This document shows, piece by piece, positions 51,231-61,300 of a stretch of DNA of 64,000 nt; position 1 is the first letter of the stretch; every line of letters starts with the position of its first letter. A program made the translations under genes and the position numbers. Location: contig NZ_JAKRNM010000003.1 in the NCBI RefSeq assembly GCF_022346995.1, positions 1 to 64,000 on the forward strand. Direction: 5' to 3'. The DNA comes from Paenibacillus sp. ACRRY (GTDB taxonomy: Bacteria > Bacillota > Bacilli > Paenibacillales > Paenibacillaceae). Below the pieces are notes generated by a model. The model worked only from the letters and a program-made list of their open reading frames with translations, was not told the DNA's origin and made no database searches.

Positions 51231-52283
51231 ATGCATCAGCAGGAAAAAGAGAACGGGCAACGCTTCACTCCAAGTAGGTGGATCAATAATCGGCTGTCAG
51301 CCTTGATTGCGCTGGTATTAATGGTGGGATTACTGGCGGCTTGTGGCTCCACATCAGAAAATGAAGGAGCAGCGCAGCAGGAGCAGAAGACAGCCGAAGC
51401 CTCCACAACAGCCTCATCAGAAACGGCCGTACAAGAAGAAGAGGCAGCAGAAACTGCGGCTGGCGAACGAACTGTAAAAGACGAAATGGGACATGATGTG
51501 GTCGTTCCTGCCAAAGTGGAGCGTGTATTTGCACCTTATCTGGAGGATTCCCTGCTTACACTCGGCGTCAAGCCCGTTGCTCAATGGGCCAGCGGCACCC
51601 AAGGGCATGTGTATTTACAGGATCAGCTAAGTGGCGTACCTACACTCGATTTCTCGAGTGGCCTGCCTTCGCCTGAAGCGTTGATGGCTTACAACCCTGA
51701 TTTTATTATCCTGCACACGGCGAATTATGCCGAGAATGGTGTCTATGAGAGTTACTCGAAGATTGCACCAACCTATGTGTTTAACAATGCGTCCGGGGAT
51801 GTAGAGAAGTCACTGGAGACCATTGCCGATCTGCTTGGCAAAACGGCTGAGGCTGAACAGGCAATCGAGACATATCACGCCAAGGTAGACGCGGCGAAAG
51901 CGGAGATTGCCAAGGTAGCGGACGGTAAGAAAGCGGCCATTATCCGCTTCGCTCCCCGCGGAATCAGCATGATGGGCGGAAACTACTTCAGCGGCTATGT
52001 TGTATACGAACAGCTGGGACTCGGCAAGCCTGCACTCGTTGAGACGGAGAACAGTGCCATGGTCTCCACCGAAGTGCTGCCTGAAATTGACGCAGATTAT
52101 ATTTTTACCGTGGAACAAGGACCAGGAAGTATGAAAGAGATGACGGATACCAAAGTGTGGCAGAGTATGCCTGCCGTTAAGGCGGGAAATGTATATGCTG
52201 TTGAGCCAGCACCATGGCTGGGTGGTGGATTGATTGCCTATGGTCATGTCATTGACGATACTTTGAAGGCATTGACGCAATAA
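51231..52283 (+). CDS. Ferri-siderophore-binding lipoprotein (FeuA-like)
   Basis: A 350-residue lipoprotein. The signal peptide has the lipobox LLAAC near residue 36, then a 40-residue Ala/Glu/Thr-rich linker and a type III binding fold (TVKDEMGHDVVVPAKVERVF; IADLLGKTAEAEQAIETYHA; IRFAPRGISMMGGNYFSGYV). It should bind ferric bacillibactin or a related catecholate at the cell surface. No permease or ATPase gene (feuBC, yusV) is next to it, so the import channel must be encoded elsewhere. AAGGGGG precedes ATG 51231. Confidence 0.9.
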   Translation: MHQQEKENGQRFTPSRWINNRLSALIALVLMVGLLAACGSTSENEGAAQQEQKTAEASTTASSETAVQEEEAAETAAGERTVKDEMGHDVVVPAKVERVFAPYLEDSLLTLGVKPVAQWASGTQGHVYLQDQLSGVPTLDFSSGLPSPEALMAYNPDFIILHTANYAENGVYESYSKIAPTYVFNNASGDVEKSLETIADLLGKTAEAEQAIETYHAKVDAAKAEIAKVADGKKAAIIRFAPRGISMMGGNYFSGYVVYEQLGLGKPALVETENSAMVSTEVLPEIDADYIFTVEQGPGSMKEMTDTKVWQSMPAVKAGNVYAVEPAPWLGGGLIAYGHVIDDTLKALTQ

Positions 52284-52293
52284 TCAGCGATGA

Positions 52294-52374
52294 AACAGCT
52301 CCTTCTCGGAGTGCCTGGAACCGGATATTATTCCTGTGTTCGAGGTGTCACGGGAAGGAGCTGTTGTTTTTTTG
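52294..52374 (+). terminator. Terminator after the binding-protein gene
   Basis: AACAGCTCCTTC (52294-52305) pairs exactly with GAAGGAGCTGTT (52354-52365) across a long loop, and seven T follow. Confidence 0.75.
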
Positions 52375-52468
52375 CCAAGACATAAATGGATTAAGGAAAA
52401 TATGGAAATATGGAGATAATCAAAATGAATTCTGGATATCGTCCATGGGACAGCTGAAATCACTCTTT

Positions 52469-52495
52469 TATAATTGGTAATGAGAATCAATCTCA
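52469..52495 (+). promoter_or_regulatory. Promoter and Fur box of the besA-dhb operon
   Basis: TATAAT at 52469-52474 is followed by TGAGAATCAATCTCA (52481-52495), an inverted repeat of the Fur type that agrees with the perfect site at 11 of 15 positions. The -35 element is weak. No further Fur box is seen before dhbA, so this is likely the main iron switch of the operon. Confidence 0.7.
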
Positions 52496-52561
52496 TATAA
52501 ATCGATACGATCTATATACACATAGCAATGTAAGTTGAACAACGAGGAGGATCCATCCGTA

Positions 52562-53422
52562 ATGACGTTTCAGCCCAATCAATCAGCCTCAGGTACCCTT
52601 GAGCAGATGGCACGAAGTACTGTTCCCATTCCACGTTCGGAACAATGGACCATGAAATCACGAGCGGGGAATCACGCCTATCAGATCATGGTATATCAAC
52701 CCACAGAGGCCGCCCCGCCGTCTGGATACCCTGTGATCTACCTGCTTGACGCTAACTCTGTTTTTGGCACGATGGTAGAAGCGGCTCGCATACAGGGACG
52801 CAGACCGGAGAAGACGGGAGCACTCCCGGCCATCATCATTGGAATTGGGTACCCGACTGCAGGCCCGTTCTCGCCTCATCGATATTACGATTTTACTCCG
52901 CAGGCCACGACGGAATATACCCACAAGTCGGATGGAACCCTTTTGCCTGAGCAGGGGGGAGCAGATGCATTTCTGCAATTTATTGAAGAAGAACTGAAGC
53001 CGGACATGGAGCAGCAGTACAACATAGATCGGAACAGGCAGGCCATTTTTGGCCATTCGCTTGGCGGGTTGTTTGTTCTACACACCCTTTTCACGAAGCC
53101 GGACGCTTTCCGTTACTACATTGCTGGAAGTCCTTCGCTTCATTGGAACCAGAAGGTGATGCTGGCCGAGGAACAGGCGTTCATCGCAGGTCTGGCACAG
53201 CATTCGGTCAACGCCAAGGTCTGGATTGGCATGGGCGAACAGGAGAAGAACCATCCTGCCCGCAACAATGACAAGGCATCGGGTTTAACGGAACGTCTAT
53301 CTGCACTGAAACAGCCGGGGCTCGATATTCAATATACCGAGTTTGAAGAAGAGAATCATGTCTCGGTGCTGCCGTTTCTGATCAGTCGTACAATACGTTT
53401 GGCATGCAGTCCGGAAGCGTAG
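52562..53422 (+). CDS. besA: Ferri-bacillibactin esterase (BesA-like)
   Basis: A 286-residue alpha/beta hydrolase of the esterase D/Fes group. The sequence has YPVIYLLDANSVFGTMVEAA for the oxyanion region, RQAIFGHSLGGLFVLHTLFT with the nucleophile Ser, and a final His in EFEEENHVSVLP. BesA trims the trilactone of ferric bacillibactin to release iron in the cytoplasm. It lies 139 bases before dhbA without a terminator between. ATG 52562 follows GAGGAGG; the frame from 52535 would start inside this site. Confidence 0.88.
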   Translation: MTFQPNQSASGTLEQMARSTVPIPRSEQWTMKSRAGNHAYQIMVYQPTEAAPPSGYPVIYLLDANSVFGTMVEAARIQGRRPEKTGALPAIIIGIGYPTAGPFSPHRYYDFTPQATTEYTHKSDGTLLPEQGGADAFLQFIEEELKPDMEQQYNIDRNRQAIFGHSLGGLFVLHTLFTKPDAFRYYIAGSPSLHWNQKVMLAEEQAFIAGLAQHSVNAKVWIGMGEQEKNHPARNNDKASGLTERLSALKQPGLDIQYTEFEEENHVSVLPFLISRTIRLACSPEA

Positions 53423-53561
53423 GAGCGGAAGTATAAGATGTTTGCTTGAGTCAGGACGGGATTGGCCGCTTTTGGATTGACTGAGATGGGCATGGATGAT
53501 CCAATCGATTTCAACAATTAATCAGCGTTCAACAGGGCATCAGTCAGGGGAGGTATACAGC

Positions 53562-54347
53562 TTGAGTTATACAGGAATTCATGGAAAAGTGGCTCTGGTT
53601 ACGGGTGCAGCACAGGGAATCGGCGAAGCGGTTGCCAGAGCGCTGGCTGAACAGGGTGCAATTGTAGCAGCAGTAGATATTCGGGAAGAGCAGCTTGATC
53701 AGCTGGCTGTGGATCTAAATAATCAAGGCCATCAGGCTGCTGCTTATCCTGCTGATATTGCGAATCGCCAATCGGTAGACGATACTGTACAGCGAATTGA
53801 GGCGACACTTGGACCGATTGGCATTTTGATCAATGCGGCTGGTGTGCTGCATACAGGTACAGTGGCATCCCTGAGTGACGAAGAATGGACAAGAACATTC
53901 GATGTGAATACCCACGGTGTATTTTATATGTCACGTGCGGTTGTACGAACTATGGCGAAGCGACAATCGGGAACGGTGATTACTGTCGGCTCGAACGCCT
54001 CGGGCGTACCCCGGATGCACATGTCGGCTTATGCAGCCTCTAAGGCGGCGTCCACCATGTTTACCAAATGTCTTGCGCTTGAATATGCGGAGCAGCATAT
54101 CCGTTGCAATATTGTATCTCCAGGGTCGACGGACACTCCCATGCAGCGCGCGTTGTGGCAGGATGAACAGGGCGCGCAGGCCGTCATTACAGGATCACAG
54201 CAGGCGTACCGTCTCGGCATTCCTCTGAACAGGCTTGCATTGCCTTCGGATATCGCGGACGCCGTACTCTTTTTGGCATCAGACCAGGCGAGACATATTA
54301 CCATGCATGATTTGTGTGTGGATGGAGGCGCCACACTCGGCGTCTGA
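53562..54347 (+). CDS. dhbA: 2,3-dihydro-2,3-dihydroxybenzoate dehydrogenase
   Basis: A 261-residue [38 protein letters not shown] and [20 protein letters not shown]. It oxidises 2,3-diDHB to 2,3-dihydroxybenzoate with NAD. Assignment follows from its SDR type and place before dhbC, E, B, F, the B. subtilis order. Start TTG 53562 lies 8 bases after GGGGAGG; the frame extends upstream but without a ribosome site. Confidence 0.93.
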   Translation: MSYTGIHGKVALVTGAAQGIGEAVARALAEQGAIVAAVDIREEQLDQLAVDLNNQGHQAAAYPADIANRQSVDDTVQRIEATLGPIGILINAAGVLHTGTVASLSDEEWTRTFDVNTHGVFYMSRAVVRTMAKRQSGTVITVGSNASGVPRMHMSAYAASKAASTMFTKCLALEYAEQHIRCNIVSPGSTDTPMQRALWQDEQGAQAVITGSQQAYRLGIPLNRLALPSDIADAVLFLASDQARHITMHDLCVDGGATLGV

Positions 54348-54370
54348 ATCAAGATAAGGAGATGATGAAT

Positions 54371-55705
54371 ATGTCAAAAGCGGGTGCAATCACAGCAACC
54401 TCCGCCTTACACCTTCTGGAACAATATCGAGAGGGGACGTCCTTTTTCTGGTCTTCACCGCAGCATACCTTGCTCGCTCAGGGCGAACGAATGAGGTTTC
54501 CTGTCTCCGCTGTTCAGCAGCAGGTGGAATATGATTCCTCAGGAAACATGAATTATGCCCATGGTAAACACGAAGAGGGGGTACATTTTGTTATCGAACA
54601 GGTTCGCAAAATGATTCAGGAAGCGCAGCAAACGGGCCTTCGGAAACCGATTGTGGTGGGAGCGATACCTTTTGATCCGAATCAGTCCTCTGCCGAGCTG
54701 TTGATCCCGGAAACGGTACAATGGGCAGAACCTCCAAGCCATGCTCTGAACGGATCATATGAGAGGCGCCCAGCGGCTACTGGCTGTGAGATTGAGGAAG
54801 TGCCTGGGGCCGAGACGTATCAACGAAGTGTCAATCATGTGCTGAGGCAGATGGAGCAGGGAGAACTCGACAAAGTTGTGTTATCCCGCACACTGCGTGT
54901 GGTCTCAGAAGATCTCGTGGACACACATCAACTTCTGCGTAATTTGTTCAGGGATAATGCACACGGGTATACGTTTGCGGTTCCCATGAGGAAAGTCCCT
55001 GAAACGGAAAGTACTATAACAACGATAAATCGCAATGATTATGAAGTGGATCACCATGGCGCACGTACGTTCATTGGCGCAAGCCCGGAGCTGTTGGTTA
55101 CTCGAAAAGGTACCATTATACGGGCGAATCCGCTGGCTGGCTCCGCTGCCCGAAGTGATGACCCTGCTGAGGATCGCCACCGTGCAGAGGCGCTGCTGGC
55201 TTCAGCCAAAGATCGGCATGAGCATGCTGTCGTCATTGATGCCGTTGCCGCTGCACTCCGACCTCTTTGCAAAGAACTGATCGTTCCGGCAGAGCCCTCC
55301 TTGATCCAGACAAGCACGATGTGGCATTTGTCTACCGAGATTCATGGAGAATTGCTGGATAGAGATATTTCGTCACTAGAGGTGGCATTTGCTCTCCATC
55401 CGACCCCGGCTATCTGCGGAACGCCTGTATTAACGGCCAGAGGGGCCATTGGATCACAGGAACCGTTTGATCGCGGACTGTTTACCGGCATGGTTGGCTG
55501 GTGCGACAGCGAGGGCGATGGGGAATGGGCTGTAACCATCCGATGCGCGGAAGTGGAGGGCAATGAACTTCGATTATTCGCTGGGGCAGGCATCGTAGCG
55601 GGCTCCACACCGGAAGCGGAACTGGCAGAGACCTCCGCCAAATTCAGGACGATGCTGCTTGCCATGGGTCTGGACTCAACCGTATCCCGTTTGAAGGAGG
55701 AATAA
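54371..55705 (+). CDS. dhbC: Isochorismate synthase
   Basis: A 444-residue chorismate-using enzyme. The catalytic domain includes [58 protein letters not shown] and [12 protein letters not shown], with the end [20 protein letters not shown]. It converts chorismate to isochorismate. A stretch after GYTFAVP ([20 protein letters not shown]) looks like a short insertion compared with what I recall of DhbC. ATG 54371 has AAGGAG 10 bases upstream, 23 bases after dhbA. Confidence 0.95.
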   Translation: MSKAGAITATSALHLLEQYREGTSFFWSSPQHTLLAQGERMRFPVSAVQQQVEYDSSGNMNYAHGKHEEGVHFVIEQVRKMIQEAQQTGLRKPIVVGAIPFDPNQSSAELLIPETVQWAEPPSHALNGSYERRPAATGCEIEEVPGAETYQRSVNHVLRQMEQGELDKVVLSRTLRVVSEDLVDTHQLLRNLFRDNAHGYTFAVPMRKVPETESTITTINRNDYEVDHHGARTFIGASPELLVTRKGTIIRANPLAGSAARSDDPAEDRHRAEALLASAKDRHEHAVVIDAVAAALRPLCKELIVPAEPSLIQTSTMWHLSTEIHGELLDRDISSLEVAFALHPTPAICGTPVLTARGAIGSQEPFDRGLFTGMVGWCDSEGDGEWAVTIRCAEVEGNELRLFAGAGIVAGSTPEAELAETSAKFRTMLLAMGLDSTVSRLKEE

Positions 55706-55710
55706 AAGAG

Positions 55711-57324
55711 ATGCTGCCAGGATATCAGGCTTGGCCTGAAGAGTTTGCAGAGCTTTATCGTCAGGAAGGTTGCTGGGAGGGCATTACATTTGGAGAATTG
55801 CTCCGGCAACGTGCGGATGTATATGGCAATCGTACTGCCATTATTAGCGGTGAAGAGCAATTCACCTATGCAGAGTTGGATACACGAGTCGACCGGTTGG
55901 CAGCAGGGTTGTATGCCAAGGGAATACGGCAATATGACCGCGTTATTGTGCAGCTGCCGAACATACCGGCTTTTATTGAAGCTGTCTTTGCACTGTTCCG
56001 TCTGGGAGCACTGCCGGTGTTTGCACTGCCTTTGCATCGGAAAAGTGAAATCGAGTACTTCGCCCGATTCTCTGAGGCTGTTGCTTATCTGATCCCGGAT
56101 CAGGATGGAGGATTCAATTATCGCAAACTTGCGGCAGAAGTACAGGCTGAGGTGCCGAGCCTTAGACATATCATCGTGGCAGGAGAAGCCGGTCCATTTA
56201 CATCGCTAGAGGACTTGTACATGGATCCCATTCAGCTGCAGGATGATCAACCTGTCTCTTCGGATGTAGCCTTTCTTCAGTTATCTGGTGGAAGCACCGG
56301 ACTGTCCAAGATGATTCCACGCACCCATGATGACTATATCTACAGTCTGCGGAGAAGCGTCGAGGTCTGCGGATTGAGCTCCGAGAGTGTGTATCTTGCT
56401 GTTCTGCCTGTAGCACATAATTACCCTCTAAGTTCACCAGGAATACTAGGCACGCTCTATGCAGGAGGTACGGTTGTGCTGTCACGGGGGTCGAGCCCGG
56501 ATGAAGCTTTCCCGCTCATTAAGGAGCATCAGGTGACCACCACAGCGCTGGTACCGCCGCTCGCCCTTATCTGGCTGAATGCGGCCGCTGCGAGAGGAAC
56601 CAAGCTAACATCCCTGAAGGTTCTCCAGGTTGGTGGGGCCAAGTTGAGTGCGGAGGTAGCTGGACGCGTTAGACCTGTCCTGGGCTGCATACTACAGCAA
56701 GTCTTTGGCATGGCCGAGGGGCTGGTGAACTACACCCGTTTGGATGATCCGGAGCACATCATTATTAACACACAGGGCAAACCGATGTCCCCGTATGACG
56801 AGGTAAGGATTGTGGATGACGAGGACATTGCAGTGGAACTGGGGCAATCCGGGCATCTGCTGACCCGAGGCCCCTATACCATTCGCGGATATTACAAGGC
56901 CGAAGAACATAACTTGAAATCCTTCACCACAGACGGGTTTTATCGTACTGGCGATATTGCGAGCTTTACACCCGAGGGTTACCTCATTGTGGAGGGCCGG
57001 GCGAAGGATCAGATCAACCGTGGCGGCGACAAGGTAGCTGCCGAGGAAGTGGAGAACCATCTGCTGGCTCATCCGGGTGTTCATGATGCAGCACTGGTGT
57101 CCATGCCGGATGAATATTTAGGCGAGCGCTCCTGTGCGTTTATCGTACCCAGCGGCGAGGCTCCGGCTGCTGCCGAAATCAAATCCTATCTGCGCAATCG
57201 CGGTCTGGCGAGCTATAAACTCCCGGATCGAGTTGAATTTGTCCAATCTTTTCCCAAGACGGGTGTCGGCAAGGTTAGCAAGAAGGCACTGCGCGAGATG
57301 CTGACGATGAAGCAGCCCATATAA
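55711..57324 (+). CDS. dhbE: 2,3-dihydroxybenzoate-AMP ligase
   Basis: A 537-residue stand-alone adenylation enzyme, the length of B. subtilis DhbE. A3 core [32 protein letters not shown] carries the Asn that replaces the usual Asp in aryl-acid-activating enzymes; [30 protein letters not shown]; and the A10 lysine in [16 protein letters not shown]. It activates DHB with ATP and loads it on the DhbB carrier domain. It starts 5 bases after dhbC. Confidence 0.96.
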   Translation: MLPGYQAWPEEFAELYRQEGCWEGITFGELLRQRADVYGNRTAIISGEEQFTYAELDTRVDRLAAGLYAKGIRQYDRVIVQLPNIPAFIEAVFALFRLGALPVFALPLHRKSEIEYFARFSEAVAYLIPDQDGGFNYRKLAAEVQAEVPSLRHIIVAGEAGPFTSLEDLYMDPIQLQDDQPVSSDVAFLQLSGGSTGLSKMIPRTHDDYIYSLRRSVEVCGLSSESVYLAVLPVAHNYPLSSPGILGTLYAGGTVVLSRGSSPDEAFPLIKEHQVTTTALVPPLALIWLNAAAARGTKLTSLKVLQVGGAKLSAEVAGRVRPVLGCILQQVFGMAEGLVNYTRLDDPEHIIINTQGKPMSPYDEVRIVDDEDIAVELGQSGHLLTRGPYTIRGYYKAEEHNLKSFTTDGFYRTGDIASFTPEGYLIVEGRAKDQINRGGDKVAAEEVENHLLAHPGVHDAALVSMPDEYLGERSCAFIVPSGEAPAAAEIKSYLRNRGLASYKLPDRVEFVQSFPKTGVGKVSKKALREMLTMKQPI

Positions 57325-57388
57325 CGATCATGATGCACGGCTACGTTGAAACGGTTTGTAATAAATAACGCTGAAAAGAGGGATATGG

Positions 57389-58384
57389 ATGGCACTTCCA
57401 GTGATTAAATCATATGCAATGCCTGCAGAGTCGGAGCTTCCGGTCAATAAGGTAGCGTGGACACCGGATGCGAAGCGTGCAGTACTACTCATTCACGATA
57501 TGCAGCAATATTTCATGAATGCTTTTACGGCTGGGGAATCGCCTGTAGTAGAGCTGATCGATCATATTGGGCAACTTCGTGCAAAGTGTCATGAACTGGG
57601 CATACCTGTGGTGTATTCTGCCCAGCCGGGTGGACAGACACCGGAGCAGCGCGGGCTACAGCTGGACTTCTGGGGAGCGGGCATTGATGGGGGACCTACG
57701 CAAAAGCAAATCATTGAACCACTGACACCTGCTCCTCAGGATACGTTTATGACCAAATGGCGGTACAGTGCGTTCCAGAAGACCGAACTGCTTGAATTGA
57801 TGCAGGAGCAGGGACGGGATCAGCTGATCGTATGCGGCATCTATGCTCATATTGGTTGTCTGATGACCTCCTGTGAAGCGTTTATGAACGACATTCAGGC
57901 GTTCCTGGTTGCCGATGCGGTAGCCGATTTTTCAGCCGAAAAGCACCGTATGGCATTAACTTATGCATCCGAGCGCTGCGCAGTAACGCTAACCACCGGG
58001 CGATTGCTTGAATCGCTCGATGCCTCCGTTAAAGGAAGCGATTCGATCGGGGCTAACTTCTCGGAGGCGAGATCGCATACTGCAGCTTCGGTGGAGTCTG
58101 CTGAGACAAGTACAGGCAGCGGCGCCCAGGCGAGACTTGACACGTTGCGAGTACAGGTCGCCGAACTGCTGCAGGAGCAACCATCTCTGATCGGGGAGCA
58201 TGATGATCTCATTGAGATCTGGGGGCTCGATTCCATACGCATTATGAGCTTGGCGGAGCGTTTTCGGGTGGAAGGAACAGAGGTAACCTTTGTCGATCTG
58301 GCCGAGCAGCCAACGCTCGCCTCGTGGGCGGTGCTGTTGAGTGCACAGCCTCCTAGGGTCATGCCGAACGGAGATTACTTTTGA
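57389..58384 (+). CDS. dhbB: Bifunctional isochorismatase / aryl carrier protein
   Basis: A 331-residue fusion. Residues 1-210 are isochorismatase ([16 protein letters not shown] with the catalytic Asp, [13 protein letters not shown] with Lys, [20 protein letters not shown]). A 40-residue linker follows, then an aryl carrier domain ([19 protein letters not shown]) with the phosphopantetheine Ser. It makes 2,3-diDHB from isochorismate and carries activated DHB to DhbF. ATG 57389 with AGAGGGATATGG. Confidence 0.95.
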   Translation: MALPVIKSYAMPAESELPVNKVAWTPDAKRAVLLIHDMQQYFMNAFTAGESPVVELIDHIGQLRAKCHELGIPVVYSAQPGGQTPEQRGLQLDFWGAGIDGGPTQKQIIEPLTPAPQDTFMTKWRYSAFQKTELLELMQEQGRDQLIVCGIYAHIGCLMTSCEAFMNDIQAFLVADAVADFSAEKHRMALTYASERCAVTLTTGRLLESLDASVKGSDSIGANFSEARSHTAASVESAETSTGSGAQARLDTLRVQVAELLQEQPSLIGEHDDLIEIWGLDSIRIMSLAERFRVEGTEVTFVDLAEQPTLASWAVLLSAQPPRVMPNGDYF

Positions 58385-58398
58385 ACGGGGCGGTGAAT

Positions 58399-61300
58399 TT
58401 GTCTCAGCGTCGGAATGGAACGTGGCCCATGTCGGCTGCGCAGTCCGGGATCTGGTTTGCTCATCAATTGAATCCGGAAAACCCCATGTACAATACAGGT
58501 GAATACGTGGTTATTCACGGGAGTGTTGATGTACAACAGTTTGAACAGAGTGTTCGTCAAACCGTCGCGGAGGCCGAAACCTTAAACATGGTTTATGGTG
58601 AAAATGAACACGGCCCCTACCAGACCCTTAACCAGAAGGGTGACCATTGGCCGTTTCATGTACTGGATGTTCGCAGTGAGCAGGATCCCCATGCGGCGGC
58701 TATAGCCTGGATGCACCAGGATCTTGCAAGCCCCGTCAATCTTGCAACTGGACCGGTATTTACAGAAGCCCTATTTCAAGTGAGTGAAGGTTGCTACTAC
58801 TGGTACCAGCGAGTGCATCATATTGCGATTGACGGATACGGCGTATCGCTAATTACCCGTAGAGTAGCAAGTCTGTATACTGCCAGGGTTAAGGGTGGGT
58901 CAGGTGAGAGTGTCACGGAAACACGAGCATTTGGCCCGCTGTCCTCTGTCATTCAGGAGGATGAAGTTTATCATGAGTCTGCTGCAAGGGAGCAGGATCG
59001 CACATTTTGGCTGGAGCGTTATGCGGATGAACCGGACGTCGTAAGTTTGGGTGAAAAGGCTTCACGCACAGCGGACCATTTTCTGCGGCAGACTATTGAA
59101 CTTGCACAGTCCGATCGGGATCGCCTTCAGGATGCTGCGGCCCGGTACGGGGTGACCTGGCCTGATCTGTTTATTGCAGCAGCAGCCATTTATGTGCATC
59201 GGATCACCGGCGCGCGAGATGTAATACTGGCTTTGCCTGTCATGTGCAGGCTGGGTTCGGCAGCCTTGCGTGTGCCAGGCATGGTTATGAACGTGCTTCC
59301 GCTGCGCTTGAATGTTGAGTCTGATATGCGTATATCTGTCCTGGCCGAACAGATTGTGCGGGAGATCCGGGCTATTCGCAAGCATCAACGTTACCGACAC
59401 CAGGATCTGCGGCGTGATCTGAAGCTGTTGGGGGAAAATCGCCGATTATTCGGGCCGATGATCAATGTCATGCCATTCCATCATGAGCTGAATTTCGCAG
59501 GTCAGCGAGGAGTGATCCATAACTTGTCTACGGGTCCGGTCGATGACCTGTCCATTCATGTCGTGGACCAAGGGCACGGTCATGGACTTCGGATTGATTT
59601 TGATGCCAATCCTTCCGTCTACAGCGAATCGGATTTGCTGAGTCATCAGCTCCGTTATATGCAGCTGCTGAATTCAATGATGCAGGAGGGAACTGAAGAG
59701 CAGTATGTAGGTCAAATGGAAGTCCTGAGACCAGAAGAACGTGACTGGGTCCTGAACGGGTGGAATCAGACACAGCACGAGGCTCCTGAGCGGAACTCGG
59801 CGGCTATGTTCGAACAGCAGGTTCGACGCACCCCGTCTGCCATGGCGGCAACATTTGAAGCCGAATCTGTGACATATGCCGAGCTTAACGAGCGTTCAAA
59901 CCGTCTTGCCCACGAGCTGATTCAGCACTACAAGGTGGGACCAGAGCAGATTGTAGCTATTGCTATGCCGCGGTCTCTGGAGGTCGTGGTTGCCATTCTG
60001 GCTGTTCATAAGACGGGAGCAGCTTATCTTCCGCTGGACCCGGATTACCCTGAAGAGAGAATAATCTACATGCTTGAAGATGCCAGACCGGCATGTCTGA
60101 TTACGATGAAGCACAATCTGTCCCATTTGCAGCACATGTCCAATGTCCCTATGTTGGCCTTGGATGAACCGAAGGTAGCAGCGAGAATAGACCGTCAGTC
60201 CGGGAGCAATCCCGAACCAGAGGATCTCACAACTGATGCCTCGTTGCTGAATCCCTCTTATATCATCTATACCTCCGGATCAACAGGTAAACCGAAGGGG
60301 GTTGCCGTTACGCATCTGGGATTGTCCAATCTGCTTGAAGATATGAAGCTGAGACTGAAGGTCGGTCCGCAGGATCGCTGGTTATCGGTCACGACAATAG
60401 CTTTTGACATTTCTGTTCTTGAGGTATTCCTGCCTCTTACGACCGGAGCAAGGCTGGATATAGCCCGCAAAGAAACCATTCTTGATCCGGTGGCTCTGGC
60501 TGCACAGATGAGACGGCGGGGGACAACGATTATGCAAGCCACGCCAACGTTGTGGCAGTCTCTGGTGACCAGCAAGCCTGGGACATTTGACGGTTTGACA
60601 GTCATTACCGGCGGTGAGGCCCTCTCTGAGGAACTGAAGCTTTCCTTGCAGGAGATGGGATGTCACGTTCATAACCAGTATGGACCGACGGAGACCACGA
60701 TTTATTCAACGGCTGCTGCCATGACGGCTGACTCAACGGGTAAGCCCTCGATTGGCGGACCGGTTCGAAATACGCAGCTATACGTGCTGGATGGGAGTCT
60801 GAATCCAGTTCCTCCGGGTGTTGTCGGAGAGTTATACATCGCGGGAGATGGGCTGGCACGAGGTTATCTGGGAAGACCGGATCTGACTGCCGAGCGTTTT
60901 GTTGCGAGTCCTTTCGGACAAGCAGGCAGCCGCATGTATCGTACAGGAGATTTGGCGAAGTGGCTGTCTGATGGATCAATTGACTATTTGGGCAGGGCAG
61001 ATCACCAGATCAAAATCAGAGGCTTCCGCATCGAATTGGGTGAGATTGAATCCGTCATTTCCAGATATCCGGGCGTAGCCCAGGTTACGGTTATGGCACG
61101 CGAAGACCAACCAGGGAATCCACGCTTGGCCGCTTATGTCGTTGCAACTTCCGAGTACACGTCAGGCATGGATCTGTCGTTGCTTCGGGCACATGTGGCG
61201 GATGTACTGCCGGATTACATGGTGCCAGCTGCCTTCATGAACCTTGCCGAGATGCCGCTGACCCCCAATAAAAAGATCGACCGCAAGCAGCTGCCTGTTC

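Noticed and set aside
55342..56169. 275-residue minus-strand frame across the dhbC-dhbE junction
   Set aside because: Antisense to two firmly identified genes and rich in Ser, Cys and Pro without any motif.
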